Source: Acidimicrobiaceae bacterium (lineage in GTDB: Bacteria; Actinomycetota; Acidimicrobiia; Acidimicrobiales; Aldehydirespiratoraceae). Taken from it: DNA of 64,000 nucleotides. The first letter of the stretch is position 1, and every line of letters starts with the position of its first letter. Positions 27,034 to 34,460 of this stretch are shown here, in pieces. The stretch is from contig JAPOUM010000017.1 of assembly GCA_026708645.1 (NCBI GenBank), forward strand, positions 100,676 through 164,675, in the 5' to 3' direction. Made by a program: the position numbers and the translations under genes. The notes beneath the pieces are model-generated. The model saw only the letters and a list, made by a program, of their open reading frames with translations, did not search any database and was not told where the DNA came from.

Positions 27034-28869
27034 GTGGAAGTGGCGCCGTCGAGGCCGGCCATGAGCTCTGATCCCCCGAGCGGGGGATCCGCGGGCCGGG
27101 TGTCGCCGGTCCAGACGCCGCCTGTTCGGGCGTCGGTCCCGGTGGTGGCGGTGGTCGGGCGGCCCAACGTCGGCAAGTCGACTCTGGTGAACCGCATCCT
27201 GGGACGGCGCGAGGCGATCGTGGAACAACGCCCCGGAGTGACCCGTGACCGCAAAGCTCTCGACGCCCAATGGCAGGGCCGACGCTTCACGCTGCTCGAC
27301 ACCGGCGGCTGGAGCGCTTCCGGCGACGCGCTCGACGCCAAAGTGAGCGCGCAAGCCGAGCAGGCCGTCAGCCAGGCCGATGCGGCGCTGTTCGTGGTGG
27401 ACGCTGTCGTGGGAGTGACGGCCGATGACGACCAGGTGGCCAGGGTGCTGCACGGCGCGGGCCTGCCGGTGCTGGTGGTGGCCAACAAGGTCGACCATGA
27501 CGGCAGCGGCGCTCTGGCATGGGAGCTGCTCGGATTGGGACACGGCGCCCCTCATCAGGTGAGCGCGCTGCACGGCCGAGGAACCGGCGACCTGTTGGAC
27601 GAGCTGATGGCCCGCCTCGACGCGGCCGCCGCGGCGCCAGCGGTCGCGTCCCGGGATGCAGCGGGCGCCGATGTCGCAGGCGCCACTGCGGGCTCGGACG
27701 CGCGTACTGGTCGAGCAGGCACAGCGAACACAGCCCAAAATGCGAAGCCGTCCGTCGCGCCAGCGGCGGTCAACATGGGCGCAGGCAATGCACCATGTCC
27801 GTCAGCCGACAATGCGAAGCCGTTCGCCGCGCCATCGGCTCTGCCCGGCGATATTCCTGCAGGCGCCACTGCGAGCTCGGACGCGCAGGCCGGCCAATCA
27901 GACCCAGCGGCGGCCGCTGCCGCGCCACCGGCTCTGCCCGGCGGCATTCCTGCAGGCGGCCAATCCGGCCCAGCGGACACTGCCTCAGCGAACACGGCGG
28001 ACACAGCGGCGCCGGCCGAGATTTCCCAGAACGTCGCCGCCGATACTGCCGACATCGCCGATAACGCCGACGCCGACGGGATCGCGGCGGTCGCGGCCGA
28101 AGCGTTCTCGGTGGTGCTCGTGGGCCGCCCCAACGCGGGCAAGTCGACGCTCTTCAACCGCTTGACCGGCGAAGACCGAGCCATCGTGCATGATCTTCCC
28201 GGCACGACCCGCGACTCCATAGACACCCTCGTCGAGACCCAGGAGGGGCCGGTTCGGTTCATCGACACTGCCGGGATGCGGCGCCGGGCGCGGATCGACT
28301 CGAGCACCGAGTACTACTCGCTGCTGCGGGCTCTGAGCGCCGTGGACTCCGCCGATGTGGCTCTGCTGGTGATCGACTCGTCGGTCGGCGTCACCCACCA
28401 GGACCAGCGGCTGGCCGAACGAGTCGACGCTGCCGGCTGCCCGATCGTGGTGCTGCTCAACAAGTGGGACCTGCTGGACACGCAGGATCGCAGCACGGTG
28501 AGCGGAGATGTCGCGGACAGACTGGGATTTCTGGGTTCGCCGCCGGTGCTGCGCGTCAGCGCGCTTAGCGGCAAAGGCGTCGCACGACTCTGGCCGTCTC
28601 TCAACTCGGCGGTCTCGCAATACCGGGCGCGCATCCCGACCAAGCGAGTCAACGACGCAGTGCGAGCGGCGCAGAGCACTCAACCGGCGCCCGCCGGCGC
28701 CCGCATCCTCTACGCCACGCAGGTCGCCACCGACCCGCCCACCTTCACACTGTTCGTCAACCGCACCCTGCCTCGCACCTATCTCCGCTACATCGAGCGC
28801 ATCCTCCGTGAGCAGTTCGACCTGGGGAGCACGGCCCTCAAGTTCAGGGTCCGCCGCCGCGACGGCTAG
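27034..28869 (+). CDS. der: Ribosome biogenesis GTPase Der (EngA) with long linker
   Basis: 611 residues; the family is usually 430-500. Two GTPase domains in tandem: first with GRPNVGKST (near 43), DTGGW and NKVDH; second with GRPNAGKST (near 363), DTAGMRR and NKWDLLD; then the KH-like end (YATQVATDPPTFTLFVNRT...YLRYIERILREQF). Der is needed for 50S subunit assembly. Between the two GTPase domains (about 205-350) is a 140-residue Ala/Pro/Gly-rich stretch with internal repeats (NAKPSVAP/NAKPFAAP; ALPGDIPAGA/ALPGGIPAGG). The start may be the GTG at 27034 or the ATG at 27061. Confidence 0.95.
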   Translation: MEVAPSRPAMSSDPPSGGSAGRVSPVQTPPVRASVPVVAVVGRPNVGKSTLVNRILGRREAIVEQRPGVTRDRKALDAQWQGRRFTLLDTGGWSASGDALDAKVSAQAEQAVSQADAALFVVDAVVGVTADDDQVARVLHGAGLPVLVVANKVDHDGSGALAWELLGLGHGAPHQVSALHGRGTGDLLDELMARLDAAAAAPAVASRDAAGADVAGATAGSDARTGRAGTANTAQNAKPSVAPAAVNMGAGNAPCPSADNAKPFAAPSALPGDIPAGATASSDAQAGQSDPAAAAAAPPALPGGIPAGGQSGPADTASANTADTAAPAEISQNVAADTADIADNADADGIAAVAAEAFSVVLVGRPNAGKSTLFNRLTGEDRAIVHDLPGTTRDSIDTLVETQEGPVRFIDTAGMRRRARIDSSTEYYSLLRALSAVDSADVALLVIDSSVGVTHQDQRLAERVDAAGCPIVVLLNKWDLLDTQDRSTVSGDVADRLGFLGSPPVLRVSALSGKGVARLWPSLNSAVSQYRARIPTKRVNDAVRAAQSTQPAPAGARILYATQVATDPPTFTLFVNRTLPRTYLRYIERILREQFDLGSTALKFRVRRRDG

Positions 28870-28948
28870 CGGGCGGTCCGGCTCGACCACTCGGCGCCGC
28901 CTCGACCAGCCCCCGGTTCGCCGCCTCGAAGAAATTCGCCGACAAAGT

Positions 28949-28977
28949 GTGACAAAGCCGTAACAATGGTGTAACGT
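28949..28977 (+). promoter_or_regulatory. Likely promoter for the AMP-ligase/selenoprotein/ferredoxin group
   Basis: GTGACA (28949-28954) and TAACGT (28972-28977) are 17 bases apart, a good fit to actinobacterial TTGACA/TAnnnT promoters. Start codon of the next gene is 250 bases downstream, so the transcript would have a long leader. Confidence 0.5.
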
Positions 28978-28988
28978 GGTGTGCAGGC

Positions 28989-29154
28989 GCCGGGTCTGAC
29001 TAACAAGATTCCGAAAACCCGGATCCACCTTCCCCCTCCAGGGACCGTGCGGAGCCCGTCAGTAGTCGCTGGCGGGCTCCGGCGCGTGACGGGCCTCGAA
29101 GCGGGCGTGTAGTCTGGCCGTCCGGTGAGACCATGCCCGAAGCTCGATTCGGGC
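28989..29154 (+). promoter_or_regulatory. Leader with three stem-loops
   Basis: Three inverted repeats lie in the long gap before 29231: CCGGGT (28990-28995)/ACCCGG (29017-29022); CGGAGCCCG (29050-29058)/CGGGCTCCG (29073-29081), a perfect 9-bp stem; GCCCGAA (29135-29141)/TTCGGGC (29148-29154). None has a T-run. They may be terminators or a structured mRNA leader. I do not recognise a known riboswitch. Confidence 0.4.
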
Positions 29155-29230
29155 GCGTTCCCATGCCGTTCCCGTACCGCTGAGAGAATCTGAAATCCCC
29201 GAGAGGCCTGAAATCTCCAAGAGGACTGCT

Positions 29231-30622
29231 TTGAGCGAGTCGATCCACGCAGCCTCGACGATCTGGGATCTGCTCTGCCGCAGGGTGGAGGCCACACCCG
29301 ACGCCAGGATGCTCATCGACGGCTCGGGCCGTGTCTTGAGCTTCGCCGAGTTCAAGAACCAGGCCGAGAGAGTGGCGGCGGGGCTGCACGGAATGGGTGT
29401 GGCGGAAGGCACGCCGGTCACCTGGATGCTGCCGACACGAATCGAGACCGTGCTGTTGAGCTTCGCGCTCAGCCGGCTGGGCGCAGTGCAGAACCCGATC
29501 GTTCACGTCTACCGTCGCAGCGAAGTCGAGCGCTGCATCCGTCAGACTCAAGCCCGTCTGGCGATCCATCCCGGCGTCTGGGGCGGCTTCGACTACGGGG
29601 CCATGTTCAGCGAGATGCTGAGCGATCCGGACAGCGGCTTCTCGTGTCGCCCGGTGACGCTCGACGGCTACGAGAGCCTCCCCGACGCCGATCCGCGGGC
29701 ACTGCCCAGCCCGACTGACAGTTCGCCGGGCTCGATTCGCTGGCTCTACTACAGCTTCGGCGCTTCGAGCGCCGGATCGGATCCCAAGGGCGTGCAACAC
29801 TCCGACGCTTCGCTGGTCGCCTGCGGGCTGGCATTGATGCAGAGACTCGAAGCGGTCGCCGGCGACGTCGGTTCGATGGCGTTCCCGTACGCCCATGTGC
29901 GCGGTCTCTGCTATCTGTCCATGATGCTCGCCGCCGGGGCGCCGACTCTGCTGATAGAGAGCTTCGACCCTGTCGAGGCCATGCTCGACTACGCCCGCCA
30001 TCGGGTGACCCTGGCCGGCGGGTCCGCGGCGTTCTATCGGATTTTCCTGTCCGAGGATCAGCGTTCGCGCAAGGCGGACGGCCGTCCGGCCATGCCCGCG
30101 CTGCGGCTGCTGTCCGGCTCGGGCGCCGCCGTGCCGCCGCGGCTCTCTTACCAGGTGAGAGAGCAGCTGGGCGTGCCGCTGGCCCACGGATACGGCATGC
30201 TCGAATGCCCGGTGATAGCGCAGGGATCGCCGCATGACAGCGACGAAGAGCTAGCGCGCAGCGTCGGGCGCCCGGCGGACGGCTGCCAGGTGTCGATCGT
30301 GGCGATGTCCGCCGACGGCGGTGAGCTGCCCGCTCCCGCGGGGATTCAAGGGGAGGTGCGGGTGAGCGGCCCGATGCTGTTCGCGGGATACACCGACCCC
30401 GCTCTCAATGAGGGCGCTTTCGATGTCCGGGGCCGTTTCCGCACAGGCGCTCTGGGCCTGCTCAGCGAAAGCGGTCACCTCATCCTGACCGGCAAGGCCG
30501 AACACATCGTCGACTCCGCAGGCGACGACCCGGCGTTCGCCGGGATCGAGGCGACGGTCTCCGTATTTGCAGACGCTGCCGCCGCCGCCGATGCTGTCGA
30601 TGTCGCCGCGAACTGGCGGTGA
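29231..30622 (+). CDS. AMP-binding (acyl-CoA synthetase-like) protein, C-terminal domain missing
   Basis: 463 residues, TTG start. The large N-terminal domain of the ANL (acyl-CoA synthetase) superfamily is recognisable: LSFAEFKNQAERVAAGLHGMGV, the phosphate loop in degenerate form (YYSFGASSAGSDPKGVQHSD), AHGYGMLECPVI for the adenylate motif, and GEVRVSGPMLFAGY. It ends shortly after GALGLLSESGHLILTGKAEHI, so the small C-terminal domain with the catalytic lysine of the adenylation step is largely absent. Family members activate acids as acyl-AMP then acyl-CoA; with these losses activity is uncertain. It is 94 bases upstream of the selenoprotein gene. Confidence 0.75.
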   Translation: MSESIHAASTIWDLLCRRVEATPDARMLIDGSGRVLSFAEFKNQAERVAAGLHGMGVAEGTPVTWMLPTRIETVLLSFALSRLGAVQNPIVHVYRRSEVERCIRQTQARLAIHPGVWGGFDYGAMFSEMLSDPDSGFSCRPVTLDGYESLPDADPRALPSPTDSSPGSIRWLYYSFGASSAGSDPKGVQHSDASLVACGLALMQRLEAVAGDVGSMAFPYAHVRGLCYLSMMLAAGAPTLLIESFDPVEAMLDYARHRVTLAGGSAAFYRIFLSEDQRSRKADGRPAMPALRLLSGSGAAVPPRLSYQVREQLGVPLAHGYGMLECPVIAQGSPHDSDEELARSVGRPADGCQVSIVAMSADGGELPAPAGIQGEVRVSGPMLFAGYTDPALNEGAFDVRGRFRTGALGLLSESGHLILTGKAEHIVDSAGDDPAFAGIEATVSVFADAAAAADAVDVAANWR

Positions 30623-30716
30623 GGCACACAGGCAGCGGATCGCAATCACGAGCACGATCAACTCAAAACCGCTATCACATCCACTATCAAACTCACAGGA
30701 AGGAGCCTGAGAGCCC

Positions 30717-31091
30717 ATGACCGAAGTGACCATTTATCACAACAAGCATTGAAACTCTTCATGCAATGCCGTGGCGGTCGCCACGGACGCCGGCGTCGAT
30801 TTCAATGTGGTGCTCTACATGTCGGATCGCCCCGACCGCGCGACGCTGCAGAGCCTCGTGGAGCGTCTGGAGGACCCGGTGGAGAACCTGGTCCGCAAGG
30901 ATTCGCAGTTCGCCAAGCTGGGGTTGGATCCCGACGACTACGTCGACAACCCCGACGCGGTGGTGGAGGTGCTGCTGCAGTATCCGCGGTTGTTGCAGCG
31001 TCCGGTGCTGGTGCGCGCCGACAAGGCCATCATCGGGCGCCCCCTCGGCGATTTGAAGGCCAAAGAACGCATGGCAGAGTTTCTGGCTTGA
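30717..31091 (+). CDS. ArsC-like thioredoxin-fold selenoprotein (UGA = selenocysteine)
   Basis: 124 residues if the in-frame TGA at 30750-30752 is read as selenocysteine. The start MTEVTIYHNKH-U-NSSCN aligns with ArsC arsenate reductase (ITIYHNPACGTSRN in E. coli), and the UGA falls exactly on catalytic Cys12. The other ArsC residues follow downstream in the same frame: Arg60 (ENLVRKD), Arg95 (LLQRPVLV) and Arg108 (IIGRP), matching E. coli Arg60, Arg94 and Arg107. AAGGAG precedes the ATG. A bSECIS-like hairpin starts 16 bases after the UGA. A cysteine (Cys16) lies four residues after the UGA. The fold suggests arsenate reduction or another thiol redox reaction; E. coli ArsC uses glutathione/glutaredoxin. 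A normal gene finder would split it or start at 30771. Confidence 0.92.
30769..30786 (+). promoter_or_regulatory. Bacterial SECIS-like hairpin
   Basis: CCGTGGC (30769-30775), loop GGTC (30776-30779), GCCACGG (30780-30786): seven perfect base pairs and a GGUC loop. The loop begins 23 bases after the UGA codon, inside the 16-37 base window of known bSECIS elements. GGUC is also the SelB-binding loop of E. coli fdhF mRNA. It lies inside the coding region, as bacterial SECIS elements do. Confidence 0.88.
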
Positions 31092-31166
31092 GCCGCACTA
31101 AGTTCTGTCGGCGCGCCGCCGCGGCGCGACCGCCTGTCACCGGAGAACTGTTAGGAGGGACCGTCA

Positions 31167-31361
31167 ATGCGCATAGTCGTCGATTTCGACTTGTGTGAGA
31201 GCAACGCCGTCTGCATGAACGTGGCACCCGACATTTTCGAGGTGCGAGACGACGACTTCTTGTACATCCTCAATGAGACGCCTGACGAATCGGACCGCAC
31301 CAGAGTGCAGCAATGCGTGCGGCGCTGCCCCAAGCAGGCCATCTCCATTGCCGAGGACTGA
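31167..31361 (+). CDS. [3Fe-4S]-type ferredoxin (CxxNxxC)
   Basis: 64 residues. Cys10-x2-Asn13-x2-Cys16 and Cys50-x3-Cys54-Pro. In ordinary [4Fe-4S] ferredoxins of this size a cysteine sits where Asn13 is; its replacement is typical of the [3Fe-4S] ferredoxins that feed cytochrome P450s or other oxygenases. GGAGG lies about 8 bases before the ATG. The next gene encodes a ferredoxin reductase, so the pair is an electron-transfer chain from NAD(P)H. The final acceptor (P450 or other) is not in this window. Confidence 0.93.
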   Translation: MRIVVDFDLCESNAVCMNVAPDIFEVRDDDFLYILNETPDESDRTRVQQCVRRCPKQAISIAED

Positions 31362-31394
31362 CCCGCGCGGCCCTGCCCAGCGCGGCCTGACACG

Positions 31395-32615
31395 ATGACC
31401 GGCTCTTCGGGTTTGCAGCTCGGCTCTGTGGTCATCGTCGGGGCTTCGCTCGCCGGGCTGAACGCGGCGGAAGCGCTGCGGCGTGCGGGTTTCGACGGGA
31501 CGGTGACGCTGATCGGCGCCGAGAAGCATCTGCCGTACGACCGGCCGCCGCTGTCCAAGCAGGTGCTGGCCGGGGACTGGACGCCTGATCGGGTCGAGTT
31601 GACCGACCACGACGAGCTCGCCGACCTTGAGGTGGAGGCCCGTCTGGGCGCGGCGGCGCAGTCTTTGGATCTCGGCGCACGGGAGTTGACTCTCGTCGAT
31701 GGCGCGACGGTCGGTTTCGACGGGCTGATCATCGCCACCGGCGCCCGCTGCCGCACTCTGGCCGCCGCCGAGGGTCTCGCCGGGGTGCATGTGCTGCGCT
31801 CGCTGGACGACTGTCTGGTGTTGCGAGCCGATTTCGATGCGTCCCCGCAGCGTGTGGTGGTGGTCGGCGCGGGTTTCATCGGAGCGGAGGTGGCCGCCAC
31901 GGCGCGCCGCCGGGGCTTGCAGGTCACGCTGGTCGAGGCTCTCGCCAACCCGCTGAGTCGAGTGCTAGGCGACGAGATGGGCCGAGTGTGCGCGGAGCTG
32001 CACCGGGACCACGGCGTCGATCTGCGCACCGGGGTGGGAGTGGCCGATCTCGTCGGCGAGGGCCGGGTGCGGCAGGTGGCCCTGACCGACGGCAAGACGA
32101 TCGAAGCCGACGTCGTGGTGGTGGGCATCGGGGTGACACCCAGCACCGAATGGCTAGCAGGCGCCGGCCTGGACCTCGCCGACGGGGTGCTCTGCGACGA
32201 GTCCTGTGCGGCGGCCGAGTCCGTGACCGCGGCAGGCGACGTGGCTCGCTGGCCCAACCGGCTCTTCGGCGAGACGATGCGGGTGGAGCATTGGGACAAC
32301 GCCGCGCAGCAGGGGGCGCACGCGGCTCGCCGGTTGCTCGACCCGGGCGTGGGGCCTTTCGCGCCGGTTCCGTGGTTCTGGAGCGACCAGTACGACCGCA
32401 AGATCCAACTCGCCGGCCGGGTGCGCCCCGACGACGAAGTGCGGGTGGTGTCGGGCTCGCTTCAGGAGCGGCGCTTCACGGCGATCTACGGACGGCAGGG
32501 GCGCATTACCGGAGTGCTTGGTTTCAACCGCCCCCGGCAGGTGATGCGCTACCGGACGATGATCGAGCAGCAGGCCGCATTCGACGAGGCTCTCGCCGTA
32601 GCCGCTGAGCTCTAG
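31395..32615 (+). CDS. FAD-dependent ferredoxin reductase
   Basis: 406 residues. Rhodocoxin/putidaredoxin-reductase-like: FAD Rossmann motif VVIVGASLAGLNAAEALR near residue 12, LPYDRPPLSK (family hallmark), ATG box IIATGARCRT, NAD(P)H motif VVVVGAGFIGAEVAA, and AAGDVARWPN in the C-terminal FAD contact. It passes electrons from NAD(P)H to the preceding ferredoxin. The stop is in the same bases as the stop of the convergent protease gene at 32612. Confidence 0.93.
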   Translation: MTGSSGLQLGSVVIVGASLAGLNAAEALRRAGFDGTVTLIGAEKHLPYDRPPLSKQVLAGDWTPDRVELTDHDELADLEVEARLGAAAQSLDLGARELTLVDGATVGFDGLIIATGARCRTLAAAEGLAGVHVLRSLDDCLVLRADFDASPQRVVVVGAGFIGAEVAATARRRGLQVTLVEALANPLSRVLGDEMGRVCAELHRDHGVDLRTGVGVADLVGEGRVRQVALTDGKTIEADVVVVGIGVTPSTEWLAGAGLDLADGVLCDESCAAAESVTAAGDVARWPNRLFGETMRVEHWDNAAQQGAHAARRLLDPGVGPFAPVPWFWSDQYDRKIQLAGRVRPDDEVRVVSGSLQERRFTAIYGRQGRITGVLGFNRPRQVMRYRTMIEQQAAFDEALAVAAEL

Positions 32616-33010
32616 CCGCCGCGCCCCCGCCTGCGGACGCGCCGCGGAGTGACAGCGCGCTTCGCCGGCAGCAGCCTCAGGCACTCGCCGCGGAGATCCA
32701 CCTCAGCACCGAGCGTCTCCAGCGCGATCACTCCGAGCAGCGGCTCGGCGTGATCTGCTCCGAATACGACGGTGAGCCCGCCGAAGCGTCCCAGCGCCTC
32801 GACGACGACCGCTCCCACGTCGAGTTCCACAGTGCTGCCGTCAGCGAGTTCGTATAGTTCACTGCCTTCGGCCTCGATGCCGATGGCCTCGAGGCGACAG
32901 CGCGGCACGAAAGTCTCGTGGGCGCCGGTGTCCACCAAGAATTCGCCCCGCCAGGTCCGGCTGCGGTCTGCCGGGTTCTTGATCGTCACAGTCGCATAAG
33001 TCTCACCCAT
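32612..33010 (-). CDS. Retropepsin-like clan AA aspartic protease, copy 1
   Basis: 132 residues. The active-site motif is FLVDTGAHETFVP (Asp-Thr-Gly near residue 28); a later LLGVIALE segment and a C-terminal VDLRGECLRLL strand fit the small bacterial clan AA proteases (AF_0612-like, TIGR03698 as I recall it). Such a protein holds one catalytic Asp, so it must pair to form an active site, like retroviral proteases. The tail is strikingly basic (KRAVTPRRVRRRGRGG). Fourth in a tandem minus-strand set reading 34237 to 32612, with copies 5 and 6 on the other side of the defence operon. Substrate unknown. Confidence 0.82.
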   Translation of the reverse strand: MGETYATVTIKNPADRSRTWRGEFLVDTGAHETFVPRCRLEAIGIEAEGSELYELADGSTVELDVGAVVVEALGRFGGLTVVFGADHAEPLLGVIALETLGAEVDLRGECLRLLPAKRAVTPRRVRRRGRGG

Positions 33011-33031
33011 TGGTTGTCCTTTCAGATGCCG

Positions 33032-33388
33032 CTAGCAGCGGATCTTCGCAGGCTCGAGGCGGTGGTTCACGGGATCCACCTTCACACCGGCCGTCTGCAT
33101 AGCGGTGGTTCCCAGTAGTGGCTCGACGTCGTCGGCGCCGAAGAACACCGCAGCGGGATTGTCCTGGCCGCCGAAGCTCAAAACGGCGGCGCCCAAGTCG
33201 AAACTCACAGTGCTGCCGTCGGCCAACTCGACGAAGCGGCTCGATATGGGCTCTATCCCGATCTCCTCCAAGCGGCGGCGCGGCACGACGCTTGTGGAAG
33301 TGCCCGTGTCGGCGAGGAACACGCCCTTCCAAGCCTTCTGCGGCGCCGCCGGGTTCTTGACTGTGACCTCGACATAAGTCTCACCCAT
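33032..33388 (-). CDS. Retropepsin-like clan AA aspartic protease, copy 2
   Basis: 118 residues. Same order of elements as copy 1: MGETYVEVTVKNPAAPQKAWKG, FLADTGTSTSVVP (active-site Asp-Thr-Gly), VELADGSTVSF, PLLGTTAMQTAGVKVDP. It is the most divergent of the tandem set: DTGT replaces DTGA and the basic tail is absent. It starts within the end of copy 3 (overlap 8 bases) and ends 21 bases before copy 1 begins, consistent with one transcript. Confidence 0.82.
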   Translation of the reverse strand: MGETYVEVTVKNPAAPQKAWKGVFLADTGTSTSVVPRRRLEEIGIEPISSRFVELADGSTVSFDLGAAVLSFGGQDNPAAVFFGADDVEPLLGTTAMQTAGVKVDPVNHRLEPAKIRC

Positions 33389-33791
33389 TGTTGTCAGCCG
33401 CCCTTTTCGGCTGCGCCACCCGTCTGGGTGACAGGGCGAGCCTCGCCGGGATCAGCCGGAGGCGTTCGTTGATCGGGTCGACTTCGGCGCCCAGCGATTC
33501 GAGGGCGATGACACCCAGCAGCGGCGCGGTGTCGTCGTCGGCGAAGACGACGTTGCAATTCCCGAAACGCCCCATCACCTCAAGAAGCCCTCCGCTGACC
33601 TCCCTCTCCACGATGCTGCCGTCGGCCAGTTCGTAGAGAGATGATCCGAGCGGCTCGATGCCGATGGCTTCGAGACGTCGCCGCGGCACGAAAGTGTCGT
33701 GCGCCCCGGTGTCCACCAAGAACTCGCCCTCCCAGGCCCGTTCGGGCGCCGCCGGGTTCTTGACGGTGACATTGACATGCGTGTATCCCAT
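33381..33791 (-). CDS. Retropepsin-like clan AA aspartic protease, copy 3
   Basis: 136 residues from MGYTHVNVTVKNPAAPERAW. Catalytic segment FLVDTGAHDTFVPRRRLEA, then ELADGSIVEREV and PLLGVIALESLGAEVDP, with a basic tail (ALSPRRVAQPKR). DNA of the N-terminal half is nearly identical to copy 4, and a 61-base segment is nearly identical to copy 5, which suggests recent duplication or gene conversion. An upstream in-frame start at 33839 is possible; I choose 33791 because all copies align there. Confidence 0.84.
   Translation of the reverse strand: MGYTHVNVTVKNPAAPERAWEGEFLVDTGAHDTFVPRRRLEAIGIEPLGSSLYELADGSIVEREVSGGLLEVMGRFGNCNVVFADDDTAPLLGVIALESLGAEVDPINERLRLIPARLALSPRRVAQPKRAADNNG
33614..33674. 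repeat. 61-bp direct repeat, left copy
   Basis: Matches 44030-44090 at 60 of 61 positions (one T/C difference at 33642/44058), same orientation. Lies inside protease copy 3; the right one lies inside copy 5. The two are 10.4 kb apart and enclose the whole DUF499-DUF1156-helicase operon. Confidence 0.92.
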
Positions 33792-33835
33792 TGGTTTCCT
33801 CTCGTTCAATAATTCTTGTGGTGATTCCTGCGGGG

Positions 33836-34237
33836 TCATTCTTCGGATCCGGCCGGCTCGTCTCGCCGCAGCATTGTCGGGAGGCGCAGCAAGGGCCGGA
33901 GAGCGATGCTCTCATTGCGCAAATCCATTTCGGCGCCGATCGCCTGCAACGCGATCACTCCGAGCAGCGGCTCAGCGTCGTCGTTTCCGAACACCACGTC
34001 GGTGGTGGTGCTGCGTCCGAGGAACGACAGCCGGGCACCGCCGACATCGAAGTTCACGGTTTTGCCGTCGGCGAGTTCGTAGCCGCGCTTTTCTAGACGC
34101 CCAACGCCGATCTCTTCGAGTCGCTTGCCGGGCACGACCGTGTCGTGCGCCCCGGTGTCCACCAAGAACTCGCCCTCCCAGGCCCGTTCGGGCTCTGCCG
34201 GGTTTCTGACTACGACATTGACATGCGTGTATCCCAT
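33836..34237 (-). CDS. Retropepsin-like clan AA aspartic protease, copy 4
   Basis: 133 residues from MGYTHVNVVVRNPAEPERAW. Catalytic segment FLVDTGAHDTVVPGKRLEEIG, then ELADGKTVNFDVGGARLSFLG and PLLGVIALQAIGAEMDL; the tail is moderately basic. First gene of the minus-strand set, divergent from the DUF499 operon, so the space at 34238-34460 is a shared promoter region. Strong DNA identity to copy 3 in the first 100 bases. Confidence 0.84.
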   Translation of the reverse strand: MGYTHVNVVVRNPAEPERAWEGEFLVDTGAHDTVVPGKRLEEIGVGRLEKRGYELADGKTVNFDVGGARLSFLGRSTTTDVVFGNDDAEPLLGVIALQAIGAEMDLRNESIALRPLLRLPTMLRRDEPAGSEE

Positions 34238-34460
34238 TGGTTTCCTCTCCTTCGTGACGGAGGCAGGGGCTTCCATCTCCACTCTTTTCACGTATCTTTA
34301 GCTTGCGGTCTGTAATATAATGCAAATGTATCAGATAGTGTCATATAGATGCAACAGGGTCTGCAATCAGTGGCGGCAGCCTGGTCGGATCGCCGTGCAG
34401 TCGGCTGGACAAACCGCAGCCGCTCCGTCTAGAATCGCCGCCCGTGCATGGCGGCTCAGC
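34238..34460. promoter_or_regulatory. Divergent promoter region between protease array and defence operon
   Basis: About 220 bases, AT-rich at 34285-34350. TATAAT is seen at 34316-34321, facing the operon, but no convincing -35 hexamer is at 16-18 bases upstream. An ORF running from 34320 enters the DUF499 gene in frame, but its first 45 residues do not look like DUF499 proteins. Confidence 0.4.

Noticed and set aside
30750..30752. Ordinary stop codon and a new gene starting near 30771
   Set aside because: ArsC homology is continuous across the UGA and a SECIS-like hairpin lies at the right distance; no ribosome site precedes the downstream start.
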